A stretch of DNA of 22,994 bases. It comes from Candidatus Methanoperedentaceae archaeon (GTDB lineage: Archaea; Halobacteriota; Methanosarcinia; Methanosarcinales; Methanoperedenaceae). The translations under genes and the position numbers were made by a program. Below the pieces are notes generated by a model. It worked only from the letters and a program-made list of their open reading frames with translations, searched no databases and was not told the DNA's origin. Numbering within the stretch: position 1 is the first letter of the stretch; each line of letters begins with the position of its first letter. The stretch covers positions 1 through 22,994 of the forward strand of contig JACUTP010000004.1 of the NCBI GenBank assembly GCA_014859785.1, given 5' to 3'. Shown in pieces: positions 1-10,328 of the stretch.

Positions 1-70
1 GTTAAAAAATACAAGCGCATGAAATAAAACCAGTGCCCTGTTTTGGATTTTATAAAATGAAATAAGTGAG
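1..70 (-). other. rRNA operon trailer
   Basis: This is the stretch downstream of the 5S gene on the minus strand. It is AT-rich, contains the palindrome ATTTTATAAAAT at about 47-58, and reads GTATTTTTTAAC near the window edge on the RNA strand. The short T run could act as an archaeal oligo-T terminator. No tRNA or coding sequence is visible before the window ends. Confidence 0.3.
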
Positions 71-200
71 CATAGCAGCTTTCTGAAGTTCCCGAGGGCT
101 CGCGCACCTGAGTACAATAAAGAACGTGGGCAGACTTAACTTCTGTGTTCGGAATGGGTACAGGTGTTTCCCTGCCGCTTTGACCGCTATACTCGCTTAT
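62..200 (-). repeat. 5S rRNA extended processing stem
   Basis: The arms at 62-76 (ataagtgagcatagc) and 186-200 (gctatactcgcttat) are inverted repeats that pair over 15 positions, with only G-U replacements. They extend the terminal helix of 5S rRNA about 9-10 bp beyond the mature ends, as expected for a precursor stem trimmed during 5S maturation. Confidence 0.6.
71..190 (-). rRNA. rrf: 5S ribosomal RNA
   Basis: This is the 5S rRNA of the large subunit, about 120 nt. On the RNA strand the 5' end reads ATAGCGGTCA and the 3' end AGCTGCTATG, and these form the terminal helix. The conserved internal segment around CCCATTCCGAACACAGAAG is visible near 140-160. It is the last gene of the rRNA operon, about 60 nt after the 23S. 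Ends are set from the terminal helix and may be off by a few bases. Confidence 0.9.
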
Positions 201-209
201 GACTGTAAT

Positions 210-251
210 ACCGTATAATTTGCGCAATCCCTGAATATCGCCCGAATGTAG
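210..251 (-). repeat. 23S processing stem, 3' arm (BHB motif)
   Basis: This arm pairs with 3192-3232. On the RNA it gives a 9-bp inner helix, a 4-bp helix GGCG against CGCT (at 239-242) and a 3-nt bulge ATA (236-238). A long outer helix follows, including the 12-bp block at 222-233 (gcgcaatccctg). The paired bulges on opposite strands around a 4-bp helix are the substrate form of the archaeal splicing endonuclease that excises pre-23S rRNA. Confidence 0.75.
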
Positions 252-3180
<2,929 letters not shown>

Positions 3181-3191
3181 AACACGTTTTA

Positions 3192-3232
3192 CTACATTCA
3201 GTTAGCGTCCAGAGATTGCGCTTATACACGGT
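3192..3232 (-). repeat. 23S processing stem, 5' arm (BHB motif)
   Basis: This is the partner of 210-251. On the RNA it runs from the outer helix through GCGCAATCTCTGGA, then the 4-bp helix CGCT, the 3-nt bulge AAC and the inner helix TGAATGTAG. Together the arms give the canonical 3-4-3 bulge-helix-bulge. The stem begins right after tRNA-Ala in the transcript, so tRNA release and 23S release are separate cuts. Confidence 0.75.
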
Positions 3233-3311
3233 TTCATCTAGCGTGGTTTCCTGTTAAAAAACCAGCTATCTACCCTTCCGCAGCAGCATTACACCACTGA
3301 GTGCATTGGTA

Positions 3312-3384
3312 TGGACTCGCTGGGACTCGAACCCAGGGCCTCCGCCTTGCAAAGGCGGCGATCTTCCAACTGATCTACGAGCCC
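3312..3384 (-). tRNA. tRNA-Ala (anticodon TGC)
   Basis: This is a 73-nt tRNA in the 16S-23S spacer. The acceptor stem GGGCTCG pairs with CGAGTCC (one G-U) and the discriminator is A. The anticodon stem is CCGCC/GGCGG around loop TTTGCAA with anticodon TGC, and the T arm is CTGGG-TTCGAAC-CCCAG-like. The 3' CCA is not encoded (the next RNA-strand base is T), so CCA must be added enzymatically. There is no intron. Ala-TGC in this spacer is the common euryarchaeal arrangement. Confidence 0.97.
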
Positions 3385-3417
3385 ATATGTGGACTCGTAC
3401 AGCCCACGAATCGTATT

Positions 3418-3445
3418 GACATGACAGTTTTTCGGTTTCCAATCG
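3418..3445 (-). repeat. 16S processing stem, 3' arm (BHB motif)
   Basis: This arm lies just downstream of 16S in the transcript and pairs with 5068-5095. It consists of an outer 12-bp arm (3418-3429), a 3-nt bulge (3430-3432), a 4-bp helix (3433-3436) and a perfect 9-bp inner helix (3437-3445). This is the textbook geometry cut by the archaeal splicing endonuclease to release pre-16S rRNA. Confidence 0.85.
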
Positions 3446-3457
3446 AAAGAATAAATA

Positions 3458-3475
3458 ACACACGTTTGTGTGTTG
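3458..3475 (-). repeat. Small hairpin just 3' of 16S
   Basis: AACACAC and GTGTGTT arms with a 4-nt loop form a perfect 7-bp hairpin a few bases downstream of the mature 16S 3' end, inside the excised pre-16S segment. It may shape 3' end trimming; that role is inference. Confidence 0.5.
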
Positions 3476-3479
3476 CGTT

Positions 3480-4952
<1,473 letters not shown>

Positions 4953-5018
4953 TTTTTGATATTTTGTTGATATCTGCACACGATTCAAAGTATTGATTTA
5001 AACTATCGGAATTGTAGG

Positions 5019-5050
5019 AGGAACTATTATATATAGGTACAATAGTTCCT
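5019..5050 (-). repeat. rRNA leader hairpin 1
   Basis: aggaactatt (5019-5028) and aatagttcct (5041-5050) are a perfect 10-bp inverted repeat with a 12-nt AT-rich loop. It sits between the 16S processing stem and the mature 16S 5' end, so it is part of the discarded pre-16S leader. Confidence 0.6.
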
Positions 5051-5051
5051 T

Positions 5052-5081
5052 GTTAATTCCATTCTAACGATTGGAATTAAC
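5052..5081 (-). repeat. rRNA leader hairpin 2, overlapping the BHB arm
   Basis: gttaattcca (5052-5061) and tggaattaac (5072-5081) form a perfect 10-bp hairpin with a 10-nt loop. Its upstream-transcribed arm uses the same bases as the 5' arm of the 16S processing stem, so the two folds exclude each other. It can form as soon as the leader is made, before the 3' arm is transcribed about 1.6 kb later. Confidence 0.6.
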
Positions 5082-5095
5082 CGAACTGTCATGCC
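5068..5095 (-). repeat. 16S processing stem, 5' arm (BHB motif)
   Basis: This is the partner of 3418-3445. It has an inner 9-bp helix (5068-5076), a 3-nt bulge (5077-5079), a 4-bp helix (5080-5083) and an outer 12-bp helix (5084-5095, one G-U). With the other arm it makes an exact 3-4-3 bulge-helix-bulge. Confidence 0.85.
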
Positions 5096-5196
5096 AACGT
5101 CAGACGAGAAACTGCGTTCTTGTCTCCATTTAATGTATCATGATTAGAAGTCAGCACTTCATGCCAGGGCTATTCCCTTTGATCTGAGCCGACACT

Positions 5197-5208
5197 GTAT
5201 TTTATACC
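5197..5208 (-). promoter_or_regulatory. Candidate rRNA promoter TATA box (proximal)
   Basis: The minus strand reads GGTATAAAATAC, a good archaeal TATA match. It would place a start about 25 nt downstream, near 5172-5180, upstream of the 16S processing stem. It is one of three candidates and rests on sequence match only. Confidence 0.35.
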
Positions 5209-5288
5209 ATGATAAGGTAATAAATTGTTGAACAAAAACCCTGCGAATATCGCAAAAGTGAGTTGTGCAACCTTTTACTGTATGTTAT

Positions 5289-5303
5289 TTATCGTTTATA
5301 ACC
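5289..5303 (-). promoter_or_regulatory. Candidate rRNA promoter TATA box (middle)
   Basis: The minus strand reads GGGTTATAAACGATA. Start would be near 5268. Multiple tandem promoters are common before rRNA operons, so this may act together with the boxes at 5197 and 5404. Confidence 0.3.
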
Positions 5304-5401
5304 CTTTCCCCCGCACACCCTTTTGATATACGGGATCATCAATTTCCAAACTACATAAACTTTCTCGGTAAGTTTGCCACCGAGCATCTCCTCTAATACT
5401 C

Positions 5402-5416
5402 AAAAGTATATAAGGA
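5402..5416 (-). promoter_or_regulatory. Candidate rRNA promoter TATA box (distal)
   Basis: The minus strand reads TCCTTATATACTTTT, with start near 5380. The same bases also read as a TATA box on the plus strand (AGTATATAAGG), but no plus-strand gene follows, so the rRNA direction is favoured. Confidence 0.35.
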
Positions 5417-5501
5417 TTGTGGAATTGAGGTTCTGATTTTGGATTTTTCAGTATCCCATTTAATAACAGTGAACATGCCTTCGGATTTACCTGTGAACCC
5501 T

Positions 5502-5850
5502 TCAGGCAGATTTGAACAGATGATGTTTTGGCAGCATTTCAGGTACGTTTACCATTTCTATCCCTTTTTTACCGAAAACCTGTTTTAAAAACAGCATGAT
5601 AAAAGCAAGCAGTAATGGAATTGGTTCGTAGGGGGTATCCTCATTTCTGAGTTTATAACCTGATCTACCCTCTCTGCCTCTGTCTCCTATCATGCCTTTT
5701 ACAACAACAAGAGAAAATACATATTTCTTAGTGTATGGCTCCTTCCATAGCAAGTTCGATGACTACGATAGGTGCAAATGTTTCGAAAGAGGTTATTGCC
5801 CAAATTACAGTGCTGTTATTTTTCTCGCTCGTTTAATGAGACCTGTTTCT
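5502..5850 (-). pseudogene. Possible decayed coding fragment, unidentified
   Basis: An open frame at 5502-5753 encodes about 83 residues with a hydrophobic stretch near its C-terminal half (PIPLLLAFIMLFLKQVFG). It lacks a good start: the first codon is TTG with no ribosome site. Just upstream, a different frame reads a protein-like segment (AITSFETFAPIVVIELAMEG) that ends at a stop where the first frame opens. This may be one gene broken by a frameshift, or chance. I recognise no family. It lies between the superoxide dismutase gene and the rRNA leader. Confidence 0.2.
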
Positions 5851-5858
5851 CTTGCTGC

Positions 5859-6452
5859 TCACTTATTCGCGTTGTTGAACCTGTCTGAGACTACTGACCA
5901 GTCAATGGCTTTGAAAAAAGCATTAATATAATCCGGTCGTTTCAGGCCGTAATCTGTCAGGAAAGCATGTTCAAACACGTCCATTATAAGCAGCGGGACA
6001 GCTCCGGCAGGATGACCTGTATCATGCTCGTTAATCCAGAAGTTGAAGAGGCGCGCGCCTATCGTGTCATAATACAGTATTGTCCAGCCAATGCCGCGCA
6101 TTGCTCCCACTGATGTGAAGTCCTTTCCGCAGGCTTCAAATGACCCGAATTCATCTACAACTTTTTTATAGAACCCTGAACCAGTATCAATTTCTTTTCC
6201 ACCTTTTACCATGTTCCCGAAATAATATTCATGGAGCCGCATCCCATTAAATTCCCAGCCGAATCGCCGCTTCATTTCAGCGTACTCAAGACTTCCAGCA
6301 TTTCCTCCTTTTAGTATAGCGTCCAGTATATCTGCAACTTTGTTCGTGTTTGTCACATAGCCTTTGTACAGCGTAAAGTGGTTATTCAATAACTGGTCGC
6401 TGAAACCTGCAGTTCCGAGCAGGTTTTCATAGTTTATTGGTTCATATGCCAT
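5859..6452 (-). CDS. sod: Superoxide dismutase, Fe/Mn family (divergent branch)
   Basis: This protein would convert superoxide to oxygen and peroxide in the cytoplasm and protect oxygen-sensitive enzymes. It has 197 residues and no signal peptide. The four metal ligands of the Fe/Mn family are in place: His25 (NHFTLYKGY), His74 (RLHEYYF), Asp158 and His162 (MDVFEHAF). The second-helix and C-terminal motifs (EHDTGHPAGAVPL) differ from the classic NHxxFW and HxxxYY patterns, so this is the divergent lineage found in some anaerobes and proteobacteria; Fe versus Mn cannot be decided. The ATG at 6452 has a strong AAGGAG site 9 nt upstream. A TATA-like AAATATATC sits near 6491-6500. It appears monocistronic. 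Confidence 0.88.
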   Translation of the reverse strand: MAYEPINYENLLGTAGFSDQLLNNHFTLYKGYVTNTNKVADILDAILKGGNAGSLEYAEMKRRFGWEFNGMRLHEYYFGNMVKGGKEIDTGSGFYKKVVDEFGSFEACGKDFTSVGAMRGIGWTILYYDTIGARLFNFWINEHDTGHPAGAVPLLIMDVFEHAFLTDYGLKRPDYINAFFKAIDWSVVSDRFNNANK

Positions 6453-6488
6453 AATATTACACTCCTTAAGGTAGCATACGCTTGAGAA

Positions 6489-6502
6489 TAGATATATTTT
6501 TC
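6489..6502 (-). promoter_or_regulatory. Candidate sod promoter
   Basis: The minus strand reads AAAATATATCTATT. A start about 25 nt downstream would give a very short leader containing the AAGGAG site at 6462-6468. A second TATA-like site (GTTTATAATTT) lies near 6543-6561. Confidence 0.4.
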
Positions 6503-6659
6503 TGGTCCTGGAGTTGGTATAAGGAATTGAATTTATTCACGAGGAAATTATAAACTTATACCCCTATCTTACGCCAGGATTCCCATACTAAAATTTGGTA
6601 TTCTTGAGTGAAATAATGTGCAGGGGAAGGGGGAATTATCATCAATATAACAAAATAAA

Positions 6660-6878
6660 TTAATCCATTGTTTCGCCTGTATCCTTCTGGCGAAGTTCCG
6701 AGAATTTAAAAGCAACCTGCCTTAACCTGACTCTTTCCTCATCTGAAGGTTCGGCTCCCTTTTTGATTTCCTTAACCCTCTCTGTTTCAATACCTGCGTA
6801 TTCAGCTACCTGCTCGTATGTAAGTTTGTTAATATGAAGTAATTCAATTAAATATCGTTTTGTGGATGGAAGTGCCAT
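6660..6878 (-). CDS. Small helix-turn-helix-like protein, unknown function
   Basis: This is a 72-residue acidic/basic protein without cysteines or membrane segment. Residues about 15-40 (LTYEQVAEYAGIETERVKEIKKG) read as an Xre-like helix-turn-helix: a helix, a turn at AG and a recognition helix. The C-terminal third is a charged helix (EERVRLRQVAFKFSELRQK) that could dimerise. The start is well supported by AAGGTGAT about 9 nt upstream. It is divergent from the gene at 6948, with both promoters packed into about 70 bases, so it may control that gene or itself; this is inference. DNA binding is not certain from sequence alone. Confidence 0.6.
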   Translation of the reverse strand: MALPSTKRYLIELLHINKLTYEQVAEYAGIETERVKEIKKGAEPSDEERVRLRQVAFKFSELRQKDTGETMD

Positions 6879-6900
6879 AATATATCACCTTAACAGTAAC

Positions 6901-6930
6901 ATTAATACATAAACTGGTATATCAAAGTAT
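6901..6930. promoter_or_regulatory. Divergent promoter region
   Basis: The interval between 6879 and 6947 serves two outward genes. The minus strand has AGTTTATGTA (6906-6915) as TATA candidate for the HTH-like gene. The plus strand has AATACATAAAC or GGTATATC (6917-6923) for the gene at 6948, followed by the ribosome site CGGTGAT at 6935-6941. Confidence 0.4.
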
Positions 6931-6947
6931 CCTACGGTGATAAAAAA

Positions 6948-7262
6948 ATGAATCCTATTGATGAAATACAAACTACTGAAACCAATATTGGTCAAGGTAA
7001 AAAGAAAATAAAAAAATTCAAGCGCAAATGCAAGGTTGTCCGCGTGGCACAGGCAAAAGGCTGGAGAAACGTAGTGGTGCATGATCCAAAATCAGATGCG
7101 AAGTATTTCTTTGGCAAGGTTCAGAATTCACCGCCTGAAATCACACCTGGTGAAGAACTATACGTGGGTTTTGAAGACCTGATGTATGACCTGCCTGATA
7201 GGAAACACAAGATAATCCTGATGACCCTTGACGGGTTCCAGCTTGACTGGACTATGGTTTAG
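6948..7262 (+). CDS. Lys-rich small conserved-looking protein, unknown function
   Basis: This is a 104-residue soluble protein. The first about 32 residues are low-complexity and very basic (QGKKKIKKFKRKCK), resembling a nucleic-acid-binding tail. The rest looks like a compact beta-rich domain (CKVVRVAQAKGWRNVVVHD, then DAKYFFGKVQ, GEELYVGFEDL and a final KHKIILMTLDGFQLDW). I do not recognise a named family. The start ATG has GGTGAT 6 nt upstream. It is transcribed away from the HTH-like gene. No partner gene follows on this strand for more than 700 bases. Confidence 0.65.
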   Translation: MNPIDEIQTTETNIGQGKKKIKKFKRKCKVVRVAQAKGWRNVVVHDPKSDAKYFFGKVQNSPPEITPGEELYVGFEDLMYDLPDRKHKIILMTLDGFQLDWTMV

Positions 7263-7542
7263 TTTTTATGAATAGGGCGTATTCCCTGGAATAAAAACCC
7301 CTCTGGTAATCCGGTACTGTTGATATTTCATTATTTTCGGGGTGAATTCAGGAAGGATAATTACTGTGGGAATGTGGCGGTTGAATTATTTTCACCATTT
7401 GCCAGCCGATATATAAGGTAATCATTTTGATAACCTGTTAAATAATTTTTTCTTTTGGCGCATCTATAATGATTGAAAAATGAAGTTTATTCAAAATTAT
7501 TTCTCCTTTTTATTCCTTTTCTTCAAAAATGATTGGCATCCT
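7263..7542. other. Intergenic region with orphan promoter-like site
   Basis: These 280 bases hold no convincing gene. A hairpin TATTCC-CT-GGAATA lies near 7281-7294. A good plus-strand TATA box (GATATATAAGG, about 7409-7418) is followed at once by a near-perfect inverted repeat (7416-7424 against 7428-7436) and then a T-rich run at 7445-7456. No plus-strand gene begins nearby. Confidence 0.5.
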
Positions 7543-7851
7543 TCACATTCCGATCCGGAAAATCCTTTTATTGATATTATCGGCTGCACGTGCATGAAAT
7601 ACCCATTCGAAATTAGTATGATTTCTTCCTGAAGATATAAGGTTTGAAATCCTTCTAATATTTGTTGCTCCTTTAAGAGTGACTATTTTTTCGTCTGTTC
7701 TTTTAAAATAATATTCCTCATTACATTCGCCACATTTTACATAAGGTAAAGATACCCGATGGATGAAAACATGGATGTAGAAATTATTTATATCCCTGTT
7801 CCCGCATACCTCGCAAGGTATGAATTCATGTATTATTTCTTTAATATTCAT
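7543..7851 (-). CDS. Small two-CxxC (zinc-ribbon-like) protein, unknown function
   Basis: This is a 102-residue protein with Cys13-x2-Cys16 and Cys40-x2-Cys43 (CGEC), spaced as in a treble-clef or ribbon zinc site, followed by a basic C-terminal half (NIRRISNLISSGRNH). No family is recognised. I prefer the ATG at 7851 over the GTG two codons upstream, because the AGGGG stretch is then about 8 nt from the start. A TATA box TTTATATA (complement of 7890-7897) would start transcription near 7867. It is divergent from tupA, which begins about 150 bp away. Confidence 0.55.
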   Translation of the reverse strand: MNIKEIIHEFIPCEVCGNRDINNFYIHVFIHRVSLPYVKCGECNEEYYFKRTDEKIVTLKGATNIRRISNLISSGRNHTNFEWVFHARAADNINKRIFRIGM

Positions 7852-7887
7852 AACCACTGCCCCTTAATTATTAATAGTGTAAATTCC

Positions 7888-7899
7888 ATTATATAAATT
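7888..7899 (-). promoter_or_regulatory. Promoter of the two-CxxC gene
   Basis: The minus strand reads AATTTATATAAT, close to the archaeal TATA consensus, about 40 nt from the chosen start codon. It is nearly palindromic and could also be used on the plus strand. Confidence 0.45.
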
Positions 7900-8001
7900 T
7901 TTTCATTTATTATTTTTTGACTGTGGATTATTGAAAAAAAGGACAGGTTTCATTAAGAAAAGGATTATTAATAATAATACCATTTACAGAAAAAGAGCAA
8001 T

Positions 8002-8829
8002 ATGAAACGTTTTTATATAATAGTTATATTAATTTTAATTTCATTAATATCAGGGTGTCTCGATTCAACCCCTGATAATGCCACAGAAGAATTACGTATT
8101 TCTACAACATCTTCAACCTGTGATACCGGAATACTTGACCTCCTCAACAAGGAGTTCGAAAATGCAAACAACGCAAAGATATTAACCGTCTGCCAGGGAA
8201 CAGGTAAAGCCATAGCAACGGGAGAAATGGGTGCTGCTGACGTGGTATTTGTGCATGCCCCGGCGTCAGAATTAACAGCCGTGGAAAAGGGAAGTTTCAT
8301 AAACCGGACGTATGTAATGTATAATTATTTTGTAATTATAGGACCTGGGAACGACCCTGCAGGTATAAGAGCGACAGAGAATGCACCTGAGGCATTGGGA
8401 ATGATTGCAGGTAAAGAACAGCCCTTCATATCCCGCGGTGATGATTCGGGCACACATAACAAAGAAAAAGCCATCTGGATGGCAGCTAATATCACGCCTT
8501 CGGGAACATGGTACCAGTCGGTTGGAAAAGGCATGGGGGATACGATTATGACAGCAGATATCAGGGAAGCTTACACGCTTTCAGACAGGGGAACGTACCT
8601 TGCTATGAAGGATAAAACGAAGCTTGTAATACTTTTTGAAACTGATAAGGAATACCTGTTTAATCCGTATCATGTAATGGCTGTAAATCCTGAAAAGTTC
8701 CCTGATGTGAAATATGACATGTCAATGAAATACATAAATTTCCTGACATCGACTGAAGTACAGGCTATTATCAGGGATTATGGCAAAGATAAATTCGATG
8801 AACCGCTTTTCACACCTGCCTTGATATGA
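8002..8829 (+). CDS. tupA: Tungstate ABC transporter substrate-binding lipoprotein
   Basis: This is the extracytoplasmic binding protein of a tungstate importer. It has 275 residues, with a hydrophobic N-terminus ending in a lipobox (LISGC, Cys19), so it should be a membrane-anchored lipoprotein. TupA-family motifs are clear: STTSSTCDTGILD (34-46) and FISRGDDSGTH (142-152), which hold the oxyanion-contacting Ser/Thr/Arg residues, plus VVFVHAPASE. These separate it from ModA and WtpA, which lack the TTS..DTG motif. It is the first gene of a three-gene operon; tupB begins 4 nt after its stop. The ribosome site is weak (AGAG). An AT-rich promoter region lies at about 7964-7977. Molybdate or vanadate transport is not excluded. 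Confidence 0.92.
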   Translation: MKRFYIIVILILISLISGCLDSTPDNATEELRISTTSSTCDTGILDLLNKEFENANNAKILTVCQGTGKAIATGEMGAADVVFVHAPASELTAVEKGSFINRTYVMYNYFVIIGPGNDPAGIRATENAPEALGMIAGKEQPFISRGDDSGTHNKEKAIWMAANITPSGTWYQSVGKGMGDTIMTADIREAYTLSDRGTYLAMKDKTKLVILFETDKEYLFNPYHVMAVNPEKFPDVKYDMSMKYINFLTSTEVQAIIRDYGKDKFDEPLFTPALI

Positions 8830-8833
8830 TTTT

Positions 8834-9568
8834 ATGGGAAGTTTTGAATTTCTCTTAGACGGGATTGTAAGGGCATTTGAATTAATTGTAACTTTAAATC
8901 CCTACATCCTAAGCATAACAGGTGTCTCGATAAAAGTATCAGGGACAGCCACGCTGCTTGCAGCCATGACAGCAATTCCGCTGGCGTTTGCGCTTTCTTT
9001 TGTGCAATTCAGGGGCAGGCATGCAGTTATTACCCTTGTAAATACCGGCATGGGGCTTCCGCCTGTTTTTGTGGGTCTTTTTGTTTTCGTGATGCTTGTC
9101 CCGGCAGGACCGCTTGGATTCTTAAACAGGATTTTCACACCTGAAGCTATGATTATAGCCCAGTATATCCTTATCACACCGATAATCACAGGTATTACCC
9201 TTTCTGCAATAAAGGCAGTCCCTGAACCGATTATCGAAACTGTTTATACCCTGGGTGGCAGGGAAAAGGATGTTGTTTTAACAACGCTACTTGAGGCAAG
9301 ATTCGGAGTCATAACAGCAGTTCTTGCAGGACTTGGAAGGGCACTTGCAGAGGTTGGTGCCATTCTGATAGTTGGGGGGAATATTGCATATACTGGAAGT
9401 GTGGGTGGAATCGGGGAAGGTCTTTCGTACACGCGCACACTCACCACTGCGATAACATCAGAAACCAGTAAAGGGGATATATCCACATCCATAGCCCTTG
9501 GTATTATCCTGATAGCCATATACCTGTTCGTGAATGTCGCAGCCGGTTTTTTCAGGAGACAGGACTAA
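8834..9568 (+). CDS. tupB: Tungstate ABC transporter permease
   Basis: This is the membrane channel of the TupABC importer. It has 244 residues with about five or six membrane helices. The cytoplasmic EAA-type loop that docks the ATPase is visible around ETVYTLGGREKDVVLTTLLE, followed by a conserved GLGRALAEVGA segment typical of the TupB/CysTW-like permeases. It starts 4 nt after tupA and ends one base before tupC's ATG, so translation is probably coupled across all three genes. Confidence 0.92.
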   Translation: MGSFEFLLDGIVRAFELIVTLNPYILSITGVSIKVSGTATLLAAMTAIPLAFALSFVQFRGRHAVITLVNTGMGLPPVFVGLFVFVMLVPAGPLGFLNRIFTPEAMIIAQYILITPIITGITLSAIKAVPEPIIETVYTLGGREKDVVLTTLLEARFGVITAVLAGLGRALAEVGAILIVGGNIAYTGSVGGIGEGLSYTRTLTTAITSETSKGDISTSIALGIILIAIYLFVNVAAGFFRRQD

Positions 9569-9569
9569 A

Positions 9570-10304
9570 ATGGCTGAACTGTTCAGGATATGCAACCTCA
9601 CAAAAACGTTTGCCGGAAAAGATGTTTTAAAAAATATAAACCTTCGAATTTACCGTGGTGAGATATTTGCATTAATTGGTCCGAGCGGTACGGGAAAGAC
9701 AACTTTTTTGCGTATTTTGAACCTTTTTGAGAAACCGACAAACGGTATATTTGAATTTGACGGGAAACCTGTAAATGGCACACCACTTGAAAAGAACAGA
9801 ATCCGGCAGAGAAGCTCCCTGCTTTTCCAGACACCGGCTGTGTTTAATTTATCCGTGTTTGATAATGTGGCGTATGGCTTGAAAGTGCGGGGGTTCGATA
9901 AAAGCACGGTTGAGAAAAAGGTAAAGGAGGCTCTTGGAATTGTGGGTCTTTCCGGAATGGAAACACAAAAAGCCCGGACGCTGTCAGGCGGCGAGGCGCA
10001 ACGCATGGCTTTTGCAAGGGCGATTGTGTACGGTCCCGAGGTGTTGCTGCTTGATGAACCCACGGCAAACCTTGACCCCTACAACGTGGCAAAAATAGAG
10101 GAACTCATCAGGCACATCAGGGATAAGTGCGGGACTACAATCGTTATCGCAACACATAACCTGCCCCAGGTAAAACGTATTGCTGACAGGGTTGGTGTGC
10201 TGCTTGAGGGGAAACTGATAGAAGTTAACAGTGTCGGGGGGATTTTCACGTCGCCAGGGGATGCGAGGTCTGCGGCGTTCTTGAAGGGTGAGATGGTGTA
10301 TTAA
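9570..10304 (+). CDS. tupC: Tungstate ABC transporter ATP-binding protein
   Basis: This is the ATPase that powers tungstate uptake. With the start at ATG 9570 it has 244 residues. I chose this over an in-frame upstream codon at 9534 because AGGAGACAGG lies just before it and it begins one base after the tupB stop. The Walker A is GPSGTGKTT (37-45), the signature is LSGGEAQRM, the Walker B is VLLLDEPTANLD, and the switch His is in IATHNL. No extra regulatory domain of the ModC type is present at the C-terminus. It ends the operon, convergent with the ZPR1-type gene 24 nt away. Confidence 0.92.
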   Translation: MAELFRICNLTKTFAGKDVLKNINLRIYRGEIFALIGPSGTGKTTFLRILNLFEKPTNGIFEFDGKPVNGTPLEKNRIRQRSSLLFQTPAVFNLSVFDNVAYGLKVRGFDKSTVEKKVKEALGIVGLSGMETQKARTLSGGEAQRMAFARAIVYGPEVLLLDEPTANLDPYNVAKIEELIRHIRDKCGTTIVIATHNLPQVKRIADRVGVLLEGKLIEVNSVGGIFTSPGDARSAAFLKGEMVY

Positions 10305-10328
10305 TCCGTTTTATCCTTAACCTGAAAC

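Larger units (their letters stand above)
4953..5500 (-). other. 16S rRNA leader and upstream region
   Basis: This is the non-coding stretch upstream of 16S in the transcript. It holds two strong hairpins (5019-5050 and 5052-5081), the 5' arm of the 16S processing stem (5068-5095) and several candidate TATA boxes. I see no tRNA or convincing coding sequence. A short hairpin GAAGT-CAGC-ACTTC lies near 5149-5162. Confidence 0.6.

Noticed and set aside
5692..5931. Plus-strand frame of 79 codons
   Set aside because: It overlaps the end of the superoxide dismutase gene on the opposite strand and shows no protein-like pattern or start site.
7480..7632. A 50-codon plus-strand frame starting MKFIQNYFSF
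   Set aside because: It is antisense to the two-CxxC gene, has no ribosome site, and its composition looks like a shadow of that gene.
7964..7975. ATTATTAATAAT palindrome before tupA as a specific operator
   Set aside because: It is low-complexity AT sequence of the sort expected in an archaeal promoter; chance is likely.
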